Assembly (NCBI GenBank): GCA_946965045.2
Contig: OX337233.1
Location: 1,488,001 to 1,552,000 of the forward strand
Source of the DNA: Epithemia pelagica
Lineage: Eukaryota > Bacillariophyta > Bacillariophyceae > Surirellales > Surirellaceae
Length of the DNA stretch: 64,000 bases
Direction: 5' to 3'
A model generated the notes under the pieces. That model worked only from the letters and a program-made list of their open reading frames with translations, searched no databases and had not been told where the DNA came from. Both the position numbers and the translations under genes were made by a program. Position 1 is the first letter of the stretch. Each line of letters starts with the position of its first letter. This document shows, in pieces, positions 1 to 8,835 of the stretch.

Positions 1-1637
1 CACACACCATCACTCCTTTGACTATCTTCTTCCATACCAAGGGCATGAAAGAAGGACATGAGAAACTTGGTCAAAAAGGCTGGCATGGGCATGAGCTGAG
101 GAGCACCCAGATCAAAGAGTTCGAGGCCACGATCTTTGCAGACAAAGGTGTTGTGTAATCCAGCATCCGTCAAGCCACATGTCCATATACAATCATTGAC
201 ATGACTACTATCAAACGAGGTGGCCAATTGCAAAATGCGCAACCAATAACAATTTTTTTCCACATGATCTAGTACACAACTGGGAGAAGGCGGATCGGCA
301 AAAACGTCTGACATGTCGCAGCCTGTATGAAGCAGTTGTTGCAAAAACATGGCTGGCACTTTTTCATCGTCCATGAGCACTAGATGACCACTTTTGAACC
401 GTTTCCCATACTCTCGTAACCGAGGAAAGCGGCCCTTTTCAGGAAGGTAGTTCTTCCGAATGGCAGTGCCTGCAAACTCGTTGCAAGCCTTGGACACGGC
501 CTGAACAAAATCAATAGCAGGACGGTCTGATAATTGTACTTGTGCCTCAAGGTGTTTGACTTCCTCCCGCACCACATGTATGCTCCCTTCTCGTTCTTGC
601 GGAGAGGAGAGTTGACGAAGGTACTGCATTACTTTGATGAAATCTCCAATGATTCGTTCCAAAAACCGTCCCTTTAGTCGTCCTGACAACAGGACCGTGG
701 CTCCATTTTCCGAAGTTGGGCCTCCAACACGTGATTGAGCCAGCGTACATTTCCAAAGGCGATGTTCCTGTTCTTCGGCCATTGTGTTTGTAAAGGAGCT
801 CAAAAAGTCATACCCCTGGTCCAGAATGCAGTCATTTCCGTCGGTTCGTTGAAACAGATGATGAACATGTAGGACAAAGCGTCTCGTTTTGACTTCAATC
901 TCTTTTTTCCTACCGTATCCGTGGTACGAACTGGAATGGGACGGAGCTAATCGACAGACCCATAGCTCTCGTTTCATCAATTTTGTTTTCATGGCTTGGA
1001 AGACGCGATCCCCAAGGTTACTTGAAGAGTCCTCGTCATGACTGTCGTCTTCGTGAGTGTGGTGTTGGTGGCGATTATGATTGTTGGTAAGAGGCTGTTC
1101 AGGACTCCGACTTATATTCTTCAGCTGTGCAGTAAGGTCTCTCAATGTCCCAGTACGCAGGGTGTTCCAAAGTTCCATGGCCCGATCTCTGACATGACGC
1201 GGACTAATGTAACAAAAGAGAAATTGCGGAATGCGACGAGCAAGGAAGGTCGCTGCTTCCTTCGCATCGCCATCTTTCCCTCGTTTCAAAAGCTGCTCGT
1301 GTACCACCGCCAGTGACATGACTTCTTCCGTGTCTTTTGGTCCAGCATGCTTCATTACCACGGTACTGAGCTCAGGATGATTTCCAGAGAATACTGCAGT
1401 CCCACTTCCACCACCATGTAATAAGACCACATCTGTCAAGGAAGCAGGAGCAAAGCAATTTGGGTGGATCTTGGGAAAGTGGCAATCTTCTTCTGAATCT
1501 ACGTGTAGATGACCTGTCTCATTGTCCAATCGAAGCATGAGACCGTTCCCCTCGGGTACTCTGGCCATGCCGTTCACGTCAAACGAAAGTTGGAGAGTCT
1601 CATGTCGTTTGTTCCTCACAAACTTTCTCAGCGGCAT
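1..1637 (-). CDS. Kinase-like protein, C-terminal part beyond left edge
   Basis: An open frame of about 545 codons starts at ATG 1637 (an in-frame stop lies just upstream, with no ATG between) and is still open at base 1, so the C-terminus is missing. Early in the protein there is a glycine-rich loop (HGGGSGTAVFSG) followed by VVMKHAG and a downstream glutamate. Near the left edge there is TDAGLHNTFV followed by DRGLELFDLG. These resemble the P-loop, lysine and DFG-like parts of an atypical kinase such as the actin-fragmin kinase or aminoglycoside-kinase folds. The middle is unassigned and has a His-rich stretch. The family call is inferred from motif order only; the coding frame itself is clear over 1.6 kb without a stop. 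It is divergently arranged with the zinc-finger gene at 2251. Confidence 0.7.
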   Translation of the reverse strand, partial: MPLRKFVRNKRHETLQLSFDVNGMARVPEGNGLMLRLDNETGHLHVDSEEDCHFPKIHPNCFAPASLTDVVLLHGGGSGTAVFSGNHPELSTVVMKHAGPKDTEEVMSLAVVHEQLLKRGKDGDAKEAATFLARRIPQFLFCYISPRHVRDRAMELWNTLRTGTLRDLTAQLKNISRSPEQPLTNNHNRHQHHTHEDDSHDEDSSSNLGDRVFQAMKTKLMKRELWVCRLAPSHSSSYHGYGRKKEIEVKTRRFVLHVHHLFQRTDGNDCILDQGYDFLSSFTNTMAEEQEHRLWKCTLAQSRVGGPTSENGATVLLSGRLKGRFLERIIGDFIKVMQYLRQLSSPQEREGSIHVVREEVKHLEAQVQLSDRPAIDFVQAVSKACNEFAGTAIRKNYLPEKGRFPRLREYGKRFKSGHLVLMDDEKVPAMFLQQLLHTGCDMSDVFADPPSPSCVLDHVEKNCYWLRILQLATSFDSSHVNDCIWTCGLTDAGLHNTFVCKDRGLELFDLGAPQLMPMPAFLTKFLMSFFHALGMEEDSQRSDGV

Positions 1638-1786
1638 TCTCGCACACCTCTCCTTCGGGATGTGGAGTGTTGCTGCCTCCAACCAAAGTTTTCTTTAATC
1701 ACACCAATGGACGTTCTCTGTGACGTCCAATTGCGCTCTTGTCTAGGTTTCCTTTTGTGTTGGTAGGTGATAGGTGATGCGTCTCC

Positions 1787-1903
1787 TACCCCCCAGCGGG
1801 GGTGAGTAATGATGACTAGCGAAAGAATAGACGATTTGTATTCTCTAAATACAAGCGCAGCGTATTCGATCACGCGGGACTCACTCACCCGTGCTTGGGG
1901 GTA
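1787..1903. mobile_element. 117-bp MITE with 10-bp target duplication
   Basis: The element lies between two divergent genes. Left end TACCCCCCAGCGGGGGTGAG and right end (reverse complement) TACCCCCAAGCACGGGTGAG are imperfect terminal inverted repeats. The same ten bases, ATGCGTCTCC, directly flank both ends (1777-1786 and 1904-1913). A 9-11 bp duplication is typical of Mutator-like elements, so a non-autonomous MULE-type MITE is the simplest reading. It encodes nothing. Its ends resemble the palindromic ends at 28352 and 40980. Confidence 0.65.
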
Positions 1904-2250
1904 ATGCGTCTCCATATTCTCGATTTCTCTCTCCTCGATGTCATTGCGTATCTTGTTGCTAACGCTGATGAGAATGATGACAGGGACAAAGACGACGTAC
2001 AGACAGACTGGTGTCTTACACCCCATCTCCCCAGGCGGTCCCCATGAAGCCGGCCAACCATGTTGGCGCGTGCCGAAAGACGAATCTGTCTGTCTGTACC
2101 CCGTCATCCCTCCACTGAACACGTCACAGTGGTCCATCGCCATGGCGGAATCAACCGAGTTTTATCGCACTTTATCTAATCACCATACAAATAAAAACGG
2201 AAAGGACACCGAGTGTGGTTGCAGTGGAAAAGCTTTCCTTTGACAAGGAG

Positions 2251-2788
2251 ATGGGGAAAGGATCCAACGTTCAAAAGAAACAACAAGCGCAGCTGCGCAA
2301 CCAAAAAGATCGAGGGAAGACGGATGCAGAACGAAAAGCTGCCGCAGCCAAGGCCAAGTAAGTGCATGATGGATTCACATCGATGAGGGGGTAAACTCTA
2401 TTTGAACACGCGAATAATGATCAGGGCTGCTCTTTCACCTCAGTCTTAAAATGCCTTACACTGTTGTTTTTGATCCTCCCTTTACGTCCGTCTCAGTGTG
2501 GACAAGGCTGCGTTCATGTGTGAGCTATGTCGGCAAACTTTTATGATTAGTTCGAAACCGCCATTGCTATGGCAACATTTACAAGCCAAACATCCTGCGG
2601 GAACTTCACCAACTGCGTGTTTTCCTATCTTGCTAAAAGATTTCGATCCTAATGATCCAAACGGAGAAAAGAAAGCAGCGGCCAGTGCCAAATCCACATC
2701 TGCTGCACCCATAAAAAAGAAGGTTCCCAAAAAGAACGACGATTTGGATGCATTGTTGGATGCTGGTCTAAAAAAGGGAAAGAAATGA
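2251..2788 (+). CDS. Small C2H2 zinc-finger protein, 4F5/At2g23090-like
   Basis: Two exons, 2251-2357 and 2497-2788, separated by a 139-nt intron with donor GTAAGT and acceptor CTCAG, give 132 residues. The N-terminus is MGKGSNVQKKQQAQLRNQKD, a basic 4F5/SERF-like segment rich in Lys, Gln and Ala. It is followed by one zinc finger (C-x2-C ... H-x4-H, CELCRQTF to HLQAKH) and a lysine-rich tail with DDLDALLDAGL. This matches the small conserved eukaryotic zinc-finger family (zf-met2/4F5) often annotated as At2g23090-like. The role is unknown, probably nuclear or RNA-associated. It is divergent from the kinase-like gene across a 613-bp gap that contains a MITE. Confidence 0.85.
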
Positions 2789-3370
2789 TAACAGTCCCGT
2801 CCTGTTTAGTAGAATTGGTCATAAGGAGAATCTCTATCGGAACCTGTCAGAGAAATGCGGCGCCCATCCACTGTACGAGTCGATTCATGTACGATTGTCA
2901 TCAGTTTTTAACAAGAAGAGTTACAATTTTCGTTCTCCTTTGCAATGGCTAAAGCTCTGTAATATTAGACCATTAGCTAATACGACAAGTGGTCATGGCA
3001 CCCAGCGTCCAACATCAATAAACGACTACTGATAAAGTATTTCAGTAGACGTCATTTCCATCAGAAGAAGGGATATTGGACAACACAAGGAGTTTTTGGA
3101 TCTCCTGAACACCGACAGGGATTGCTGTAAACTATGTTTCATCATCACGAAATTCTAGCTCCTCTCAAAGACCGGTAGCGATTCGTAGCAAGAAGTGATA
3201 CAAATGTCAGCGTCAAATCAGCCATGATTTGGAATCGAGGCGCGTGGGTCTACAAAGACCACCACGTTTCTGAAACGTTTCGTCAGTTCGACAATGCCTT
3301 GTTTCGCAACTCTCTCTTTATCGTGACTAAGTAGAGGAGCAGAAATCATTATCCGACACCACAGAACAAA
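2789..3370. other. Intergenic, convergent 3' ends
   Basis: 582 bases between the stop of the zinc-finger gene and the stop of the converging membrane-protein gene. I see no gene or repeat here. Confidence 0.6.
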
Positions 3371-4678
3371 TCAGTCCAGTTTGATTCCAACAGGTCGACT
3401 TTGAGAAGAGTTTCGTGGACTTAGGTCCTCTTCGGCTCCACTGGAGAGAATCTTGCTGATTCCAGTAGCTTGCCCTGCCCACAAGAAACCTATCATAAAT
3501 GTTCCAAACAAGGAAGAGTACATGATCCACTCGAGTTCTGTCCACGACTGGTACTCATGATTTTCGCCACTACCCTGATCTTGGTTTCGTTGTGGTTTCT
3601 GGTACATCCACACCATGGCAAAGCCATATCGGACGGCCTGAAAAGCACAAACATATCGCATTTGCGGCATGCTGAGGAAGGAACGCACTCGCAACAACCA
3701 AACAGCATTGATCATCGAGTAGAACGCCTGGACACCAAACGCAAACATGACGCGCGGTGTGACTTCAGTTGTGGAAACATGATACATATCGTGAACATGA
3801 TGTTGCCACAGTGCCTGGCCTTGCGCAATGGCGATGAAACCATCCATAACCGCTCCATAGAAGAGAGCGTTCGCGGGGATTGACCATTTCATAAATTCAT
3901 CATCTACGTTGGGTTTTGGGGGGTTCTCTTCCTGTGAATTGATGCTACTGGTAGCAAGTGATGAAGTAGAAGAACTCTGAGCTGACCCCCGAAACATGAA
4001 AGACGCACTTGATTTCCTTCGAGAATCTTCTATTCTCTGTCTCCTGTCCTCATGCCTGGTCCTTGTCAAAAGAGTCCACAAACTTAACGACAGTGCCGCA
4101 AGATTGTAAAATACAAAACTGGAGAAAAACCGACTACTCCAAACTTCCGACGGTACTTGAAGAATTGGAATCCATGAATCGAAGGGTGGCGATGTCAACA
4201 TGTGAGGGTGAGGCTTTTGGAAGAACGTCAACAGCAGCAACGACAATAGTGTGCAGGTCAACAGAACACGGTGAAAATCCAGCATGGCATAAATCCAGTA
4301 CCGTTGAGGACGCAACCAAATCACCAAAAAGACGATCCATGCAAGTCCATATTGATGCAAAAATGACTGTCCCATATCGAAGACAGCACGAACTTCAGTG
4401 TTGTTAACGCAAAATTCACTGGATACATTCATATCATTTTGAAACACGGAGCAAGGTTGCACAGGGAATGATTCCGACGCTAGTCCAAGTCTCTCATCAA
4501 GTCGTCCAAGAGATCTAAGCGTTTTATGAAACCATTCTTGAAGAAGGATTCCAGTCGGAAGTAAGCCAAATCTGAATGGAATGCCGGTAAGTATCATGTT
4601 CAATAGACCAGCCCTGAATGGGGTCAAGAAAAAGGACTCATAAAGAGTTCTTGGTTCAGCTGGCATTGCCGTTGCCAT
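3371..4678 (-). CDS. Multi-pass membrane protein of unknown function
   Basis: A single-exon gene of 435 residues beginning MATAMPAEPRTLYESFF. Several hydrophobic helices are visible: around residues 20-45, 110-125 (YGLAWIVFLVIWL), 130-155 (LLTCTLLSLLLLTFF), 190-205, 275-290, 320-345 and 395-415. A hydrophilic Ser/Arg/Asn-rich loop of about 60 residues (roughly 210-270) separates two membrane halves. I do not recognise the family. The uninterrupted frame and the alternation of membrane helices and loops make it a credible gene. Its 5' end faces away from the Piwi gene's 3' end, about 400 bases off on the same strand. Confidence 0.75.
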   Translation of the reverse strand: MATAMPAEPRTLYESFFLTPFRAGLLNMILTGIPFRFGLLPTGILLQEWFHKTLRSLGRLDERLGLASESFPVQPCSVFQNDMNVSSEFCVNNTEVRAVFDMGQSFLHQYGLAWIVFLVIWLRPQRYWIYAMLDFHRVLLTCTLLSLLLLTFFQKPHPHMLTSPPFDSWIPILQVPSEVWSSRFFSSFVFYNLAALSLSLWTLLTRTRHEDRRQRIEDSRRKSSASFMFRGSAQSSSTSSLATSSINSQEENPPKPNVDDEFMKWSIPANALFYGAVMDGFIAIAQGQALWQHHVHDMYHVSTTEVTPRVMFAFGVQAFYSMINAVWLLRVRSFLSMPQMRYVCAFQAVRYGFAMVWMYQKPQRNQDQGSGENHEYQSWTELEWIMYSSLFGTFMIGFLWAGQATGISKILSSGAEEDLSPRNSSQSRPVGIKLD

Positions 4679-4935
4679 GGTCTTCGGTCAACAGTTTCTG
4701 AGAACTTTATTGAGCTGGGAAACGGGAATTCCAGGCGGGGCGAAATGCTCCAAAATTTCCTGGTCAATTGCAGAAACAGTACAAACTACAAACCATAGTT
4801 GCGGGAAGAGAAGGAGTAGTACAGAATGACATGCCTACTAGCAAGGACTAGAGGAGTAACAGCTCTAGAAGAGTAACACACCTTTCGTCGTACCTTACTT
4901 TCTTCTTCCCAATTCACATTGACGATTAAGTCAGA

Positions 4936-5100
4936 CAACCCCCCTCTCAAAGACTCCACCATACCGCAATCACATAAGCCCCATACTGAGATAGCTACTT
5001 GTAGAGGAAATGATCGCGGTTGGCAAACAAACCCCCTCTCAAAGATTCCACCATACCACAATCACATACCGAGATAGTTAGAGGAAATGAACGCGGTTGG
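4936..5100. repeat. Tandem duplication across the Piwi stop codon
   Basis: Two diverged copies (4936-5023 and about 5027-5100) share the blocks CCCCCTCTCAAAGA, CCACCATACC, CAATCACATA and AGAGGAAATGA.CGCGGTTGG. The right copy contains the last codons and the stop (5078-5080) of the Piwi gene. The left copy lies in its 3' flank and carries a near copy of those final codons. Confidence 0.75.
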
Positions 5101-8100
5101 AATATTTCATATGGTTGATCTCTTCGCCGCTATCAGGCATTCCACCGGCAAGCTCAGCAAGTTTGTGGGCCATCTGGCACACGGCCGGTACTTTGATCGA
5201 ACCAGTCCAGTTGGGGTACGCATGGCACTGACCCCACGTAAGCTCACTGACTGGAACTGACATCAATCCCTGATCTCGTTCAATCACAACAAAACGAGCC
5301 GGCTTGGCGGTGCTGTATGGAGGCGCTCGACCGTTGATGTAAAAGGTTTGGTTTTCCAAACCTTGTAGTGCAGCAACCATTGTTCCGGCGGGTGCCGACA
5401 GGGAACCATCGTTATATCCTGGAACGCCCATTGCCAGGAACTTGTTGTCAATTCGCTTCTGGCAAGTGATGTACGCGAGATCAACCGGCTTCTTGTTGGT
5501 TCCTACTGTCTCGGAGAGGCCCTGACGAATTCCGCGAATTTCATCAGAGGCAAAACCACCAAAAGCCGAGTCCGCAATACCATCGCGCCAAACAATGCAA
5601 GAAGCCGGAGGAACTTTAAACGCTTTCATCGCGTTCGACAACGCAGATTTGTAGGCGTTTTCCAATTCAAACTCCTGTCCACCGGACTGCTTGAAGGTCT
5701 GCGAGTAGATTTGAACCCTGCTGTCCTTCGGCGTATGTTCTCGCATCATTTGAACAATTATTGCCGCACAAGACGGCTTCCTGACACGCTTTCGTTTCTC
5801 CTGATCATAGTACGGAGGCGCGTGGAACACGTCCACACCGACAAAATAGACGGGCAAAGGGACAGATCGGGGAATTGAAACCCACCTATTGAAGAAGAAA
5901 GAGTTAGAATAATGAAATGAGAAAATGATGTTTGGGGATCCAAGAACTCACCAGAGCGCAACTCCTGCTTTTTGAAGAATCTGTCGCGACACTCCTTGAA
6001 GGATCATGTCGCTTTTTCGCTCATCACGAGGTTGGTCATGACTGTAAGTTTTGAAGTTGACAAATTGGGAAAGATGCCCAGTTTTGGCAAGCAAGTGCTT
6101 GATGACGGGATACGCCGTGTCTGCCGAGCCTCGAGGTTTCACGAAATCCAGCACGAATACATTGTCTTTACCAGATCCAGAAAAGTACTTTGCAACTTCT
6201 CCAATATGCGCATCATCCCGCTTTCCGGTATTCACCAAGGCAGTAGGAGTCTCGGCAAATTGGTATTTTGCGGCAAAGTTATTCACCATTCGGCAAATCC
6301 GCTGAAAGACCGACCGAACATCGCGCGCATCAATCATATCCGAATGGAAAATAACGGCGTTCAATTTGGTTGAACTATTGGCGTTTACACGGAAGTTTGC
6401 CTTTCCAAGCACGGGTGCCCAGTTCTCAGCGTTGCGTTCGGGAACAGCCACACCTGCGGCCATCATTGCTGGAACACTCAATATTTTAGCAGCAACGGGA
6501 AGACGCTTGTTTTCAAGACGAACTCCCAGTGCAGGCAAGAGCCCACCGGCGTTCTTCGTGGTCTGCGCACCGGGAACAAGAAAGTCGCGGACCTTGTCGA
6601 TCGCACTATTACGAATCTCGGGTTTGAAACTGGCAATCATCGGGAGCTGTTCCCGTACATTCGTGTCCAATTCAGTTCCGGTGACCAATTCTGCTGGAAG
6701 AAAAATCTCGCGGTCTTGACGGCCAAGGACGGTCACCATGGGAACATGATCAGGGTATTCAAGACGAACACCTTTGTTCTTAAAGTACTGGTCATGGTTG
6801 ATTTTCTGTTCAGGCACCATTAGCGAACGAGGGCTATTCTCGAAATCCAGACCAACGATCGTGTACCCTGTTTAAAAAGGAGAAACAACAAAATGAGGGA
6901 ACAGCAGTACTTAAAAAGCATGTCCACAACACAAAACACCCATACCCTTCTTCTCACGAGTATACATGACTCGTTCACCAATCCACTGGCGCTTTGCTTG
7001 CTGCTGATTACGTTGGTTCCAATCGGTATCAGTGCTCTGGATATTGTTGAGAACATCAAGCAACGTGTTCGTACGCATAATCTTCGCACGCAAGTCGACA
7101 GTTAGAGTGAGTCTGGCAGAGGAAGTGTTTGGAGATGAGTCCGTACGACGCAACACGCCAAACTTGCACGAATAAGCTTCGTAGATATCAATTCCAAGAC
7201 TTCTTCCATCTCTGGTTTTTCCTGGAATTGCACGACTCTCGTCAATGTACTCCTCACCCCATTTACGGAGGCGTTCTCCCATAGCACGTTGAAGCGCGGT
7301 GTTGACATACGCGAGAAATGTTTCCAACAATGCGGGACCGTCCGTCTCAGCAGGGTAAACAGGCATGTCTCCCGTTTGTGCACAATGCTGAAGCATGTGC
7401 TCTTCTGACTTGAAGGTTTTCGTGGAGTTCATCGTGCGGAAGGTGTCCGCAACAACCTCCCCTGGGCCCGCTTGCGGTACTGGTGTCTTTAGACACTCAG
7501 GAGGGCCAAAATGTTGGACTTGGACAATTGTGAGTGTATCTCCCTTTGTTTCGGACCCGTCTACAAGCTGAAGCGGAAGCTTTCCTCTCTCTAGTCCGTT
7601 GATAGGCCTTCCTGAAAAGAAAAATGAGCCTGCAAAGAAAATTACTCTTTTGAAGCTCTCTTTTTGCGCATTTGACATGTCCTTCAGAAGACCGTCCCAG
7701 ACGCCCCTTCGAAAAAGCTCTGCACGGCGTCCACGTCCCTCAATGTTTTGGTCGTTCTTGTCTTTGCAATCTACAGTGTAGAGGAAGAAGCTAAAGTTGG
7801 GACCTGGGAGTCAAGCAAATCCGGAAGAATGAGAGAAATGATAAAAGAGCAAAAACACCTGTACGCCACCGCCACTTACTAACTTCAGCGGGAAGAATAT
7901 TGGTAAGAACAGATTTAATGCCTGACAAATCAGGGCCGCGTCCACGTCCACCACCACCGCGTCCACCGCCTCGCTGGTCCCGACCTCCACCTCGTTGGTC
8001 CCGACCACCTCCTCGCTGGTCTCTGTAGCCGCCACGGGGAGGTCCTCTACCTCCTCCTCCGCGTCCACCGTAGTCTAAAGAAGAGAACAGAAATTAAATG

Positions 8101-8248
8101 AATCAAACATCAAAGCAACACAATCAGAAGCGCTATCGCAGGCCAGAAACCAACCTCCGCCACCTCGCTGACCGCGGCCACCGCTGCCGCCTCTTCCTCC
8201 TCCTCGATAAGAGCCTCCGCCCCCTCCTTGGCGGCCCCGTCCACTCAT
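5078..8248 (-). CDS. Piwi/Argonaute protein with RGG-box N-terminus
   Basis: Five exons in transcript order: 8248-8155, 8074-7880, 7803-6946, 6867-5952 and 5885-5078. All introns are GT-AG (66-80 nt) and the total is 956 residues. Residues 1-97 are an RGG/DQRGGGR-rich tail, as in Piwi proteins that are methylated on arginine. An N domain and PAZ region follow (about 335-435, ending in QYFKNKGVRLEYPD and EIFLPAEL), then MID and PIWI (about 690-930). The RNase-H-fold residues are visible: D706 in GVDVFH, D789 in VWRDG and H928 in CQMAHKLA. Slicer activity is therefore plausible. The protein would bind small RNA and silence transcripts or transposons. The CQMAHKLA block resembles the Piwi clade more than the AGO clade, but placement is tentative. 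The start follows from the first ATG of the RGG exon. Confidence 0.93.
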
Positions 8249-8835
8249 CTGATCAAAGTACTAAAAAAATAAGGATGTGGTTTCCACAAATGCTTGCTGG
8301 GTGCACCAGTGTATTCAATCCATGCAATGAACCGGAGTTGCGTTGGAAGTTTGGTGTGAAGAGAAGCCGAGGCTGCGTTTGGGCGAGCTTTTGTAGGGCT
8401 TCTTCAGTACTACTAGTATGAGAAAAAGAGTACACGTCGCTGAGTTAAAAATAGGTTGCGTTTGTTTGTTGACTTTTGACCACACATTTACGATTACTGA
8501 CAACTGACAGCAATCACATTGTAGTTGCAGACATCAACGGACGGATGATGAGGCTAGGTACTCCTGTTCCTGCTACCTCCCCGTTGAGTACAAGCGAAAT
8601 AGGAGTAGGAGTAATAGGGAAACATTGGCCCTCTAGAATCCAGGAAGTCAGAGACAAGCATCGCAATCTTGGTACGAACTACGAAATCACTGAGAAAGGC
8701 CTAGGTTTAGCGAGCAAAACTGATAAACTTTACTTCGGACGCTTTAGAACAAACCAAACTGATTTTGAAAAACGACTTGTTCCTTCTTATTCATGCAAGT
8801 GCCAGGTCGAACGAAAGCATGTCGGGAACGCGCAA
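8249..8835. other. Intergenic, Piwi promoter side
   Basis: 587 bases between the Piwi start and the Mei2-like stop. It holds a TAGGAGTAGGAGTA block (8600-8613), a motif that recurs in several gaps of this window. Nothing else was recognised. Confidence 0.5.

Noticed and set aside
4786-5061. 91-codon minus-strand frame before the Piwi stop
   Set aside because: It is made of the tandem duplicate and has no protein-like features.
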